Assembly (NCBI RefSeq): GCF_026624755.1 | Contig: NZ_JAPMXC010000002.1 | Coordinates: 1-64,000, forward strand | DNA length: 64,000 nucleotides | DNA from: Robbsia betulipollinis | Lineage (GTDB): Bacteria > Pseudomonadota > Gammaproteobacteria > Burkholderiales > Burkholderiaceae | Reading direction: 5' to 3' | Shown here: in pieces, positions 9,301 through 16,546 of the stretch | Numbering within the stretch: the stretch's first letter is position 1 | Layout of the letters: every line of letters starts with the position of its first letter | Program-made: the position numbers and the translations under genes | Notes under the pieces: generated by a model | What the model was told of the DNA's origin: nothing | The model's input: the letters and a program-made list of their open reading frames with translations, nothing else | Databases searched by the model: none

Positions 9301-9417
9301 CGGGCGGAGACGAACCGGGTCCAACGGATGGAGAAGGAGCGGGCCGTCGCGTTGGAAAATGCGCGCAAGGCTGTGGTGGCCCAGCGCAAGGCACGAACGG
9401 TCGAGGTGCAGCGCTGA
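6379..9417 (+). CDS. MobF conjugative relaxase-helicase (TrwC/TraI family)
   Basis: A 1,012-residue bifunctional transfer enzyme. The N-terminal relaxase nicks one strand at oriT through tyrosines; here the tyrosines Y14, Y20, Y21 and Y30 fall in the expected first 30 residues, and the metal-binding histidines are in HFSSRDLDCQIHTHAV. The C-terminal helicase shows Walker A GFAGAGKT at about residue 460 and Walker B VVFDEAGM at about 530. The last 120 residues are a charged helix rich in Arg and Glu. Two adjacent ATG codons (6379, 6382) follow GAGGAGGAG; either may be used. It is the last gene of the transfer operon, before a hairpin at 9426. Confidence 0.92.
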   Translation: MMTRTVINKGVLAYLGQIEYYRDATSGKEYAPTRWRGAGAEALGLKGAVDFDDFANAIEGRGPDGKALVQNAGREGRRMGWDLTFSQEKTLSILLADPTTSAALKDQIVEAHRNAVDKALAHLESLLIVRTGSKGTDRHSDVEAVFMLVDHFSSRDLDCQIHTHAVMSNMALFTDANGKQQWNSIDGATIAEYEHAIGAIYRAESAAGAQRLGLTVNMHRDLNAKGRETGKVFWRVGGIDQTTYDMSSKRTQEIEAYMLAHPGVDRQRANLATRKDKDEPTYVELQEQWAKQHTEFRQANPQAYGSCTQLLGPNVTSNLEQDEHKPRTDAQILEACTANNVFFKRADLLKNVAQEYVGRLDGDGVIAKTNEILETQSLTRYFGLDKHGQHLYSSIEMMELEAGIGRAARARKDDLTVRLTPEQVQDGLDAYHASAKFRLSDEQEEGVRWVCGDTGGIAAVTGFAGAGKTSSFMATRTTLEMAGKQMIGVSTSWKAAKKLEAETEVQSYSSASLLRWLDNGKIKLGQDSVVVFDEAGMAGSRTIAKLQKHVDKAGAKLVLMGDCLQLQPVESGAGFRLAIDEIGDTKLTEIRRQKSAQMRDTAGMFYGLNDGNVPNGAKIADRLFNDGHFQIAETESEAKKQLVKAYLDDPKPDTEKLVLAGTRSEVNDLNLAIRAGRKAHGELGKDHIVRLIVDDEFRDLTISVNDLLTFTEKNEDLGVVNGFSGVVTRLEKNQAGMGHSVTLKLQSDIPEVNGREVLVDTAECKDLNLGYAMTTHRSQGQGVESVFALFGEGGVKMLDNQLGLVSFTRSKTTYTAFGTEEVLLGEEDEHGVRHGGVKQRLGFVNLKETTLDRKEVEIRPTLSKTTTFEGAKTLNERLDDVLRRGVSRSIEQEQQSIARHAADIVRMDREAIAAAGERDAQAIVKASGFVRAMPDLVDAPKTFMRPAEKTRRLEQQRRETTAQLLAAQKRERAQRAETNRVQRMEKERAVALENARKAVVAQRKARTVEVQR

Positions 9418-9425
9418 TCTGTGTA

Positions 9426-9458
9426 AAGGCACACCGTTGAAGGTGGGCGGTGTGCCTT
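9426..9458 (+). terminator. Hairpin after the relaxase gene
   Basis: AAGGCACACCG (9426-9436) pairs perfectly with CGGTGTGCCTT (9448-9458), an 11-bp stem 8 bases after the relaxase stop. No T-run follows. The outer stem contains GGTGTGCC/GGCACACC, related to palindromes at 11597 and 14771, so a binding site is an alternative reading. Confidence 0.5.
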
Positions 9459-9563
9459 CACCCACCAAGGTACTCTGGGGCGCTGCCGCGCTCCCGTTCC
9501 CTTCGGGCCGAAGGCTACCTTGGGCGTGAGCCAAGAATGTGTCGGTTTGGCGCTTTTTAATTC

Positions 9564-10337
9564 TCAGGGAAGAAAATCGAGGTGAACAGATCCAGCGTCC
9601 TCAACATATCTCGCCGCGTTTTTATATGCCTCGCGAAGATCGTTCTGGCGCGGCAGCCATTTTATTAGACACTGCATCGTGGGCAAAAACACTGCTTGCC
9701 GTAGATTGTTGTGCGCTTGACGTGCATTTGGTACATAAGCATGTGCGTCTCGATTACGTATCGCCCCCCTCAGTAAATCGTAGGCAGCGAAAACCAGCAA
9801 TCTGTCGCTCTCCAGTCTTTCAAGTGCATCAGGCGCCGCTCGTCCTCTAAGTATTTCGAAGACGGCTTCAATCGTGTCGATGAACACGTGTGCCGGTTCA
9901 CTTTTTGGGGGCATGTGAAAGAAGTCGCCCATAGTTTTGTAGTTGCCGACCCAGACGTCGGGCTCTTCGTCTTTATAGTCTGCGGCCCACTGTTCGATGC
10001 CTGACTTTGTCAGGTTGGACGGATACGATCTGGCTTTTTTAGCTGTGCGGATAGGTCGGTTGAACGATAACATGAGCCCCTTGAGCAAGAACTCGGCTCC
10101 CGTGGAGAACATGTTCCATGCGCATGTTCGACCGAAAACTGGACCAAACCTTGCTCTCCAGAAGCCGTCGAAATGTTCGTCATTCATGCAGTCAAAGGTA
10201 TTGGCGACATCGTTCCATGTGAGTACCCCCGATGTTTCTATCAGGGAGATTCCGGCAAGAACTTGGAGAAATCCATCCTCTTGGGCTGATCGCGTGAACT
10301 TGGGTTTCTTTTGTTTGGGTGGTGATTGTTTAGCCAC
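9564..10337 (-). CDS. Hypothetical protein with a HEPN-like motif
   Basis: A 257-residue soluble protein starting with GTG 10337 (GGAG ribosome site 10 bases before). It begins with a lysine-rich patch (KQSPPKQKKPKF) and near residue 200 has RNRDAHAYVPNARQ after an aliphatic helix (LVFAAYDLLRGAI). An R-x4-H motif behind a hydrophobic helix is typical of HEPN domains, which include RNases and toxin or defence proteins. That is the only pointer to function and it is weak. The gene faces the transfer operon tail to tail and lies alone between it and the partition genes. Confidence 0.5.
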   Translation of the reverse strand: MAKQSPPKQKKPKFTRSAQEDGFLQVLAGISLIETSGVLTWNDVANTFDCMNDEHFDGFWRARFGPVFGRTCAWNMFSTGAEFLLKGLMLSFNRPIRTAKKARSYPSNLTKSGIEQWAADYKDEEPDVWVGNYKTMGDFFHMPPKSEPAHVFIDTIEAVFEILRGRAAPDALERLESDRLLVFAAYDLLRGAIRNRDAHAYVPNARQAHNNLRQAVFLPTMQCLIKWLPRQNDLREAYKNAARYVEDAGSVHLDFLP

Positions 10338-10396
10338 TTTCGGGGTTCTCCGTTGGTTAGTAGCGCAGCAACTCGGAGATTATCATTCAGATCCTG

Positions 10397-10849
10397 CTAG
10401 CACGTTAACCCATCCAACATTGCCTCCCCCTTGACCATCCGCAGTATCAAATCCGTCCGCTTGACCAGCGCCCCGACCACGTCGGTCAGCGTGACACCGT
10501 CAGTCCCGGCCTTGGCCTTGTACGCCCGGTAAGCTTCCAGCGGTGGATCTAGTACCAGACGTTCGCACAGGGCCGATGGGTTCAAGATGTGCCGCACCTC
10601 CATCTTAATGGTGCCGTTCAGCCAGGCGTTCATGAGTCGCTCGACCATAACCGTCATCGGTACATTTGCCATCTGACACACGCGCTCAAACGCCTTCTTG
10701 TCTTCCACAATGAGCCGTGGCGCCAGGCGCTTGGTCTGCACACTTTTGTGCCGCGCTCGCACCTTCTTTTCGACCGGCGGTGCTTGAATAGCCTCCGCCT
10801 TGCGCTCAACCCCTTTCGCAACGCTTGGTTTCTTGAACGTCAACTTCAC
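10397..10849 (-). CDS. Ribbon-helix-helix DNA-binding protein, probable partner of ParA
   Basis: A 150-residue basic protein. Residues 1-45 are Lys-rich; two ribbon-helix-helix-like segments follow, about 55-95 (APRLIVEDKKAFERVCQMAN, then MTVMVERLMNAWLNG) and 110-150 (TLTDVVGALVKRTDLIL). It is downstream of the parA-like gene with an 11-bp gap, so the pair probably forms a partition cassette in which this protein binds the centromere. No ATG lies in the first half of the reading frame after parA; GTG 10849 with upstream GAGGGCG is the likely start. It resembles the protein at 12201-12671 in layout. Confidence 0.6.
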   Translation of the reverse strand: MKLTFKKPSVAKGVERKAEAIQAPPVEKKVRARHKSVQTKRLAPRLIVEDKKAFERVCQMANVPMTVMVERLMNAWLNGTIKMEVRHILNPSALCERLVLDPPLEAYRAYKAKAGTDGVTLTDVVGALVKRTDLILRMVKGEAMLDGLTC

Positions 10850-10860
10850 CGTCGTCGCCC

Positions 10861-11535
10861 TCACGCCGCAGCGACAAATACAGGGCGGGGCATAGCCACC
10901 GGGGCGAGTATGGCTTCTACCTCGGCAGCGATATCCAACATTTCCGCTCGGGCGGTCATGTCGGCCAGATCGAACACGGTACAACCGCTCGCCGCGGCTT
11001 CGGCGTAAGACTTGCGACGGGTCATGACTGTGTTCAAGACGGGTAAGCCGGTCTCGAGCAAAGCCTCCCGAACCGATCGGGCCAGGCGTGATCGGTGCGT
11101 GGCTTGGGTTATGACGAACACGGCCTTCAGCGCGCCACCGGTTATTGCGATGCGGGCATGGACCATTTCGACCAGCGCGCCCATGCTCCACATGTCCAAT
11201 GCGGATGGGGTGACCGGAATCAAGACCAAATCGGCAAGGCGCACCGCGGCGATCGTCGCTTGGTTGCTCACCGGGATCCCTGCTGTATCTATATAGAGGT
11301 AATCGCGCGGTAGGGCGAGGGATGCCACAAACTTCTCGACTTGCGGCCGAACACACCCGACGACAGGGAAGTCCAGCCCGTTGCCGGCACCGTCCCATTC
11401 GCATGTGGACATTTGCACGTCCGTGTCGAGGAGCATGGCGTCGTCACCACGACGCTTTGCACATGCCGCCTGGTGGACCGTGAGGGTGGATTTGCTGACG
11501 CCGCCCTTGGGCGACACAACGGCGATGGTCTTCAT
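10861..11535 (-). CDS. parA: ParA-family partition ATPase
   Basis: A 224-residue protein with the deviant Walker A motif SPKGGVSKST at residues 7-16, the LLDTDVQMS motif near residue 40 and YLYIDTAG near residue 80, all standard for the ParA/Soj/MinD ATPases that segregate plasmids or elements on the nucleoid. The fourth glycine of the usual KGGxGKS is serine here, a known variant of small plasmid ParA proteins. ATG 11535 is chosen over an upstream start because ACGAGGTGTAC precedes it and the motif then sits at the usual depth. It heads a two-gene cassette. A palindrome at 11597 may act as operator. Confidence 0.88.
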   Translation of the reverse strand: MKTIAVVSPKGGVSKSTLTVHQAACAKRRGDDAMLLDTDVQMSTCEWDGAGNGLDFPVVGCVRPQVEKFVASLALPRDYLYIDTAGIPVSNQATIAAVRLADLVLIPVTPSALDMWSMGALVEMVHARIAITGGALKAVFVITQATHRSRLARSVREALLETGLPVLNTVMTRRKSYAEAAASGCTVFDLADMTARAEMLDIAAEVEAILAPVAMPRPVFVAAA

Positions 11536-11596
11536 GTACACCTCGTTTCTCGGAGTTGTTGGATGGCGTGCCAATCTCACCGTGAACATTTATATA

Positions 11597-11610
11597 TGTG
11601 CAAAAGCACA
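11597..11610. promoter_or_regulatory. Palindrome TGTGC-AAAA-GCACA upstream of parA
   Basis: A perfect 5-bp-arm palindrome 62 bases upstream of the parA start, in an AT-rich stretch likely to hold the promoter. The same arms with a CTTT centre recur at 14771-14784. Partition operons are commonly autoregulated through such sites; use here is an inference. Confidence 0.45.
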
Positions 11611-11749
11611 CCATAAATGCAATGTAACCGTACTTCCGAACGACCCGTCAACAAGATTCGAAAGTCTTTAGGTTCAAAGACTTATCAGCTTGCGCAGTAC
11701 CAATCGATGTGCCAACGCTGTATATAAGCAACTTCACAGCAGCATTGTC

Positions 11750-12197
11750 ATGGCTCGTCGCAGCATCACCGGCATTTTCGTTTTTGACCCAAACGCGGTC
11801 GACCTGAACGGCTGGACAACACCTCAATGGGATCGACGCGGCGTGGTCGGTCGGGATGCTGTTCTGCACACCTTCTTCTTGCAACTCGACGTCGCTAGCG
11901 AAGATCAACCAGTGTGGTGGTTCGGCCGTGGGCCGTTGGGCTTGCCCACACCTCAAGACAATGCAACTGGTGTTGCGTGCGATGTTCGGTCGGAACGGTG
12001 ACGGCACCGCGCTCTCGTTCAAGCCGGGCGTGCTGACCGCTCTGAAAGCGGAGCGTGACGCATCCCTTGACGATTCGTTGCTGCCCGACATCCAGAAAGC
12101 CGACGCGCTCTTCGATACCGTTGAGGTGCCGCGCGTAACCGACGAGTGGTTCGAGCAGGCGGTGTGCCGAGGCACAGCGAGGAAAGCGGCGGCATAA
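11750..12197 (+). pseudogene. Possible frameshifted small gene, unknown function
   Basis: Two overlapping frames on the plus strand look like halves of one protein. The first, from ATG 11750, starts MARRSITGIFVFDPNAVDLN. The second frame carries the better conserved-looking end (LKTMQLVLRAMFGRNGDG, SLLPDIQKADALFDTVEVPR, VTDEWFEQAVCR) and stops at 12197. The switch would lie between about 11810 and 11950. No good ribosome site is seen, and I do not recognise the product. It could also be a coding second frame alone, from about 11856. Confidence 0.35.
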
Positions 12198-12200
12198 CCG

Positions 12201-12671
12201 TTATCGATTCGAGAGGAACCATCCAATGAGGGTCAAGGTTACGGCGGACATGCTATGCCCTTGCAAAGCCGTTTGAGCTTTGAACTTGAGATAAATCGTC
12301 TCAGGTAAGTTCACGCCCATTTTTGGTAAGGGTCCCTCGTACATCCGTTTTGGGTCGCGCAACGCCGACGGACCAACCGGGACCTTGATTTCGCCAGCGA
12401 ACCACCGGTTTATGAGGTCGCGCACGACGCTGGCGGCTGTACCGTGGCTGTTCGTGCCTTTGGCCACGGCGATGAATCGCTGCTTCATCTGCGGCTCGAT
12501 GAAAATGTTGAGCCGCATTTCCGCGATTCTCGAGCTTTCTCTGAGAGGGCGACCACGCGAACGTTTTGCGGATGCGGGTGGATTTGCTTCGTCCGGTTTG
12601 ACCGTGGTCTTCGGTGTAATCTTTTTGGTTGGCGTTTTCTTACCCCTCGCGCCCTTCGATTTTGGTGTCAC
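12201..12671 (-). CDS. Ribbon-helix-helix DNA-binding protein
   Basis: A 156-residue protein starting at GTG 12671 behind an excellent GGAGGTGG site. Residues 1-45 are a Lys/Pro/Thr-rich tail. Residues about 50-95 (MRLNIFIEPQMKQRFIAVAK, then ASVVRDLINRWFAGEIKV) and 120-156 (GVNLPETIYLKFKAQTALQG, then MSAVTLTLIGWFL) form two ribbon-helix-helix-like units. The pattern L-x2-W-x2-G-x-IK-x2-V is shared with the protein encoded at 10397-10849, so the two are probably paralogs. Partition or transcription control is likely. Confidence 0.6.
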   Translation of the reverse strand: MTPKSKGARGKKTPTKKITPKTTVKPDEANPPASAKRSRGRPLRESSRIAEMRLNIFIEPQMKQRFIAVAKGTNSHGTAASVVRDLINRWFAGEIKVPVGPSALRDPKRMYEGPLPKMGVNLPETIYLKFKAQTALQGHSMSAVTLTLIGWFLSNR

Positions 12672-12830
12672 CGGACTCCACCTCCGACCGTAAAACGTCG
12701 ATCTTCTCAAGACTTCAACGATGCGTAAAGCTATTTTAAATGTGCCAAGACCCATGAGTATTGATGTTCAGTGGGCCTAGACACACTCAGGTTATGACAT
12801 GCGCTCAGCCACCGTCGTTTTTTCCTCAAA

Positions 12831-12892
12831 ATGCAACTCCATATGCAACTCTAAATGCAATAAAATTAAAAAATTGACGTATTATGTTGCAA
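12831..12892. promoter_or_regulatory. ATGCAA repeats with 12-bp period, possible operator
   Basis: ATGCAACT at 12831 and 12843 and ATGCAA at 12855 recur at exact 12-bp steps, and an inverted TTGCAA lies at 12887. A possible -35 box TTGACG is at 12874, but no good -10 follows. The cluster lies between the divergent genes at 12671 and 12951. TGCAAC/GTTGCA also makes the arms of the Xre operators near 16440, so the same regulator may act at both places. Confidence 0.45.
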
Positions 12893-12950
12893 AAATAGAG
12901 CTGCCCGGGGAATTAAGTAAGGCAGCGTTAAGGTCCAGAACGCTAAAAAC

Positions 12951-14135
12951 ATGAAAACGAAAAAGCTTGGTCTTTTAACAATACCCATTGTCCTTGCAGC
13001 GTGTGGAGGAGGGGGCGGCGGCGGCGGGTCTTCTACGACTGCCTCGACAGGAAGCGGCGACAGCACGTCGTCGAGCAGTAGTTCGGGCGCTACCACCGGA
13101 CTGACCGGTGCCCAACTGCTTGCTGCTTACACCGTGCCGACCAGCATCACTGCTGATAAACAAACGAACTACGCCACGGCTTTTTCAAACAACGACACGG
13201 GCGTGATCGCGCGATGCTCGGTGGCAGCGAACACGAGCACGACGGTGTACGTGACTCCCAACGCGGTCGTGTATGCGACGACAGCAGTTTCGGACAAAGC
13301 GCAAGCCCTTGCTGCGGACCTGACCGAGCAAAGCATCGCTGACGTGAAGTCGTATTTCTCGCAAAGTACCACCACCGTTGGTTTTACTGGCACGCGAATC
13401 AACGTCTGTGTGGACGACCAGCTTGGGACGTCCACGGCTATGGGGACAGGCGGGGAATCAGGCGAAGGCTCGACCGGAGTATTGACATTGATGAGCATCG
13501 ACAGTCCAAACTTTTCGACTCGATACCCCAACGCGACCAGCATTTACGGAACGCTCTCCTACGTTCAACTTTTTCAACACGAGCTTGTCCACGTGTTTGT
13601 CGATTCGAGGCTATACCCATTTGCTGGGGGATTCGAGCGATGGTTCAACGAGGGCGTGGCCCAGATGGTCGTGGGCAATGCCCTCCCAGCGAAGGCGACG
13701 GTGTTGAGCGAACTGGACAGCGCTGATTTGATCACCGCGAGTTCTTCGGTCTCCAGTACCAACTTCAACGTCTATGATGCCTACCAGGCGCTTACCCAAT
13801 ATGTGACCAACGAAGGCACCGTCCCGAACGGTGTCGGGTCAATACTGACCTTGATCAACACGCTCAAAACGGACGCCATTGCCGCGTGCAAGTCGTCCAG
13901 CTTGGGCCTCGTGCCGTCTGCCGCGCAGTTGGTCGACATGCCGACGGGATACTACAACTCATGTTACGTGGGGGCGGGGGGGACGGACGCTAGGGTGACT
14001 GCGAGCTTCGACAGTGCTTGGAATGTGGTCATGAAAGATGGAGACGGCACCACGCCGCTTCTCCTGCACACGGCCGATGGAGCGAACAGCCTTGAGGCAA
14101 CGGCCCACAATCGCCTCGCCGTGTACTTGCAATAA
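12951..14135 (+). CDS. Lipoprotein with a putative zinc metallopeptidase site
   Basis: A 394-residue protein with an N-terminal lipoprotein signal (KLGLLTIPIVLAAC, lipid Cys at residue 19), then an eight-glycine run and a Ser/Thr linker to about residue 50. Near residues 205-215 is FQHELVHVFVD, an HExxH zinc motif, followed 20-odd residues later by RWFNEGVAQMV, whose Glu would be the third ligand of a gluzincin-type peptidase. It is probably anchored in the outer membrane or periplasm. A second lipoprotein gene follows after 30 bases. The ribosome site (AAGG, 30 bases upstream) is poor, so the start is set by the signal peptide. Confidence 0.7.
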   Translation: MKTKKLGLLTIPIVLAACGGGGGGGGSSTTASTGSGDSTSSSSSSGATTGLTGAQLLAAYTVPTSITADKQTNYATAFSNNDTGVIARCSVAANTSTTVYVTPNAVVYATTAVSDKAQALAADLTEQSIADVKSYFSQSTTTVGFTGTRINVCVDDQLGTSTAMGTGGESGEGSTGVLTLMSIDSPNFSTRYPNATSIYGTLSYVQLFQHELVHVFVDSRLYPFAGGFERWFNEGVAQMVVGNALPAKATVLSELDSADLITASSSVSSTNFNVYDAYQALTQYVTNEGTVPNGVGSILTLINTLKTDAIAACKSSSLGLVPSAAQLVDMPTGYYNSCYVGAGGTDARVTASFDSAWNVVMKDGDGTTPLLLHTADGANSLEATAHNRLAVYLQ

Positions 14136-14165
14136 CCACTTGCAGCATTGAACGGAACACTAAAA

Positions 14166-14759
14166 ATGAACATGAAACAAAGCATTGGCATGACTGTCCT
14201 GGCGATCGTTGCGGCCTCGATGCTTGCCGCGTGCGGGGACGGTCTCAGCAAGAGCAAGCTCAAGGACAGCCTGGTCGCGGCTCAAAAAGCACACCCCGAA
14301 GAAGCATGTCTGAGTCTGCAAACCACCGGGCCAGTGAGCTTCCCCATCCAAGTTCCGATGAACGCCGGAGCAGGGCTCAACAAAACGCAACTTGGCGTCA
14401 TTGATGGCTTGAATCGGAGCGGGCTTGTCACGGCCAAAATGGGGCCGCTGACGTCCGGCGGTTTCACACTTCCCGGGTTCGCTTTGACCATCGACCTTAC
14501 GGCAGAGGGCCGATCCAAACACGTTTACGACGAGAAAAAGGGCTTCTGCGTCGGTAGCCGCACGATCGTCGACGTGACGAACTACGTCGAACCAGCGAAA
14601 GGCGAGAACACGACCGAGGTCAACTACACATGGCAGTGGGACGATCTGCCGTCGTACGTCGACCGTTCGAAGTTCCCCACGTTGCCCGGCATGACCAAGC
14701 CGATGGACGACAAGGTCGTAGCACAGAAAACGGCGAACGGCTGGCAAATCTCCTGGTAA
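14166..14759 (+). CDS. Lipoprotein, unknown function
   Basis: A 197-residue product with a clear lipoprotein signal (SIGMTVLAIVAASMLAAC, lipid Cys near residue 22). The mature part has no motif I recognise; it contains two further Cys (in EEACLSLQT and KGFCVGSR) that could form a disulfide. ATG 14166 fits the signal peptide; 14148 would add six residues. It follows the metallopeptidase lipoprotein gene closely and is probably co-transcribed with it. Confidence 0.65.
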   Translation: MNMKQSIGMTVLAIVAASMLAACGDGLSKSKLKDSLVAAQKAHPEEACLSLQTTGPVSFPIQVPMNAGAGLNKTQLGVIDGLNRSGLVTAKMGPLTSGGFTLPGFALTIDLTAEGRSKHVYDEKKGFCVGSRTIVDVTNYVEPAKGENTTEVNYTWQWDDLPSYVDRSKFPTLPGMTKPMDDKVVAQKTANGWQISW

Positions 14760-15076
14760 GAAAAAAGCGATGTGCCTTTGCACACTGTAAAAACACCCTT
14801 GAACCTGGCACCCGCGCAAGCCGGGTCGCCGTCGATGTGACGAGGCACCTGGCGATGCGTTCCACCCCTTTCCTTGTTGTGCCCCCTGGTCCGCCGTTCT
14901 TCGACGCCTAGCACTTTGTCCGCCCCATTGATCAACGGCTCGCGGTGCTCCGATTCGACACCCGGTCCCCGTGCGGGGCTGCGGCTTTGTATCGGTCCAT
15001 TGACCCCTGTTTCGACGTGCTCTTTTGGCGCCACGGCGGCTCCAGAAAGCACAACTTAACGGAAAGGGGAAGGACC
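14760..15076. other. 317-bp intergenic region with one palindrome
   Basis: No gene is supported. At 14771-14784 lies TGTGC-CTTT-GCACA, with the same arms as the palindrome upstream of parA. It follows an A-run after the lipoprotein stop and could be a weak terminator or an operator. The rest shows no structure I can name. Confidence 0.4.
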
Positions 15077-15409
15077 ATGAACAGCATCGATCACGTCATA
15101 TCGAACCACACAAACGTCAACAGCGCGACTGTTCCCTTCGCCTCCCCACGGCCCACCAAAAAGCATCTGGTGCAAATCGCAAAGCATGTCCTGGCACGTC
15201 ATGGCATTCACAGCCCAGCGTTTATCACGGATGAGGCCCTAGACCTGGTGGACATTGACGACGCGTTGGCATGGTTCAACGGATCGCTCGAATCAGTCTT
15301 AGTTGGTGAGATGCGGGACATCGATCACGGGTTGCAAGCGTTGTTCGGGTTCAATGGGGGCAAGCCAAACGGCATGTGCTTCCACGTGCTTATCAGTGTG
15401 AAGCAATAA
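15077..15409 (+). CDS. Hypothetical protein of the mobile element
   Basis: A 110-residue soluble protein starting at ATG 15077 behind GGAAAGGGGAAGG. It has no signal peptide and no motif that I recognise. An alpha-helical stretch runs through residues 30-50 ([17 protein letters not shown]) and an acidic one through 55-70 (DEALDLVDIDDALAWF). The following LPD29 gene begins 10 bases after the stop, so the two are probably one transcription unit. Confidence 0.55.
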   Translation: MNSIDHVISNHTNVNSATVPFASPRPTKKHLVQIAKHVLARHGIHSPAFITDEALDLVDIDDALAWFNGSLESVLVGEMRDIDHGLQALFGFNGGKPNGMCFHVLISVKQ

Positions 15410-15419
15410 GGAGCGGGTG

Positions 15420-16031
15420 ATGAAATACCTCTCCTGTGCCGAGACCGCAAAACTCGTTCGCCAAGCATTGAAGGAGGCTTTTCCACGTGTGAACTTCAGC
15501 GTGAGGAGCAAAAGATACAGTGGTGGCGCGTCCATTTCCGTTCGGTGGACAGACGGCCCGAACGATGCACAGGTGTCTGCGATTACCAGCGGTTTCGCAG
15601 GAGCGTACTTTGATGGCTCAATCGACTATCAGGGCAGTGTATACCACATGCTCCAAGGGAAGCAGGTCAGTTTCGGCGCTGACTTTATTTTTACAACCCG
15701 TGACGATTCAGAAGCTGCAGTGGAGCGAGCGATCGGCCACGTCTACCGAAAGTTCGAAGGTAACTTCGGAAATAGTTGTGTGCCTAGGCCCACCGTAAAG
15801 GCATACGTCATGGGCGAACTGTGGAGTGTCCGTTTGCCGGGCTTGCACGATTGGAATGGGCAGAATCTTCAAACGGAAATCGGCGCGGTGATAGCCAAGC
15901 ACACGTTCACACCGAAGGTTGGCAAGAGCGCCACGGCCCTGAGCGTCTTTGTGACGCACGACGACGGGTACAGCAAGACCAGTGGCTCGGGCATGTCAGC
16001 GGTCAACGTTGATTCAGGAGACGACGAATGA
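15420..16031 (+). CDS. LPD29-domain protein
   Basis: A 203-residue protein whose N-terminal 85 residues (KYLSCAETAKLVRQALKEAF, then SVRSKRYSGGASISVRWTDG, then YFDGSIDYQGS) match my recollection of the large-polyvalent-protein-associated domain LPD29. LPD domains occur in proteins of plasmids, phages and conjugative elements; their biochemical role is not known. The C-terminal 100 residues repeat a similar alternation of helix and strand. ATG 15420 is preferred to GTG 15417 because AAGGAG then stands 6 bases away. It ends exactly where the convergent repressor gene ends. Confidence 0.65.
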   Translation: MKYLSCAETAKLVRQALKEAFPRVNFSVRSKRYSGGASISVRWTDGPNDAQVSAITSGFAGAYFDGSIDYQGSVYHMLQGKQVSFGADFIFTTRDDSEAAVERAIGHVYRKFEGNFGNSCVPRPTVKAYVMGELWSVRLPGLHDWNGQNLQTEIGAVIAKHTFTPKVGKSATALSVFVTHDDGYSKTSGSGMSAVNVDSGDDE

Positions 16032-16415
16032 TCAGTCGTCGCCAGGCGGGGGCGCTGTCTTCACGAGGCGAACAAGGTCCATCGCCCCACGCAACACAAA
16101 CGACACCTGGTCGGGGCGAAGCGTCTTCATGGCGTCTACCAGTGGCTGCATTGCATCAAGACGGTGTTCGTTGGCAATCGGAGTACCTCGGAACAGGTCC
16201 AAGAAGGTTAAGTCAAGCGCCGTGCAGAACTCGGACAGGCGTTGCAAGCTGGTGCTGGAGAAACCACTTTCTATGCGGGAGACGGTCTCTTTCGACACGT
16301 CTAGCCGTTCGCCAAGTTCGGTTTGAGACCAACCTTTCTGTTTGCGAGCGAAGGCAAGCCGTTTGCCGACCGCGACGTTTGTTTCGTTCTCGCGAATCTT
16401 TTGGGCTCGATCCAC
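16032..16415 (-). CDS. Xre-family transcriptional repressor
   Basis: A 127-residue protein with a Cro/C1-type helix-turn-helix at about residues 15-70 (VGKRLAFARKQKGWSQTELG, then LDVSKETVSRIESG), followed by a helical tail that probably dimerises. GTG 16415 is chosen because GGAGG stands 6 bases before it; an ATG at 16487 would make the gene read through its own operator. Perfect inverted repeats at 16435-16451 lie just upstream, so it very likely represses itself and the divergent lipoprotein gene at 16547. Confidence 0.75.
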   Translation of the reverse strand: MDRAQKIRENETNVAVGKRLAFARKQKGWSQTELGERLDVSKETVSRIESGFSSTSLQRLSEFCTALDLTFLDLFRGTPIANEHRLDAMQPLVDAMKTLRPDQVSFVLRGAMDLVRLVKTAPPPGDD

Positions 16416-16434
16416 CTGATGCCTCCACTTTTTT

Positions 16435-16507
16435 GCAACACGAAGTGTTGCATTTACCGTAATCGATGCAAATGACGCAAAATGCAACGTTCAACATTTA
16501 GTGTTGC
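16435..16507. promoter_or_regulatory. Operator region of the Xre repressor (two inverted repeats)
   Basis: GCAACAC-GAA-GTGTTGC (16435-16451) has perfect 7-bp arms. A second, looser site CAACA-TTTAG-TGTTG lies at 16492-16506. They sit in the divergent control region between the repressor and the lipoprotein gene at 16547, as expected of an autoregulated switch. Confidence 0.7.
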
Positions 16508-16546
16508 AGTTCGAGGCGATTAAGCTCTTTTTCTGAAAATAAAATC

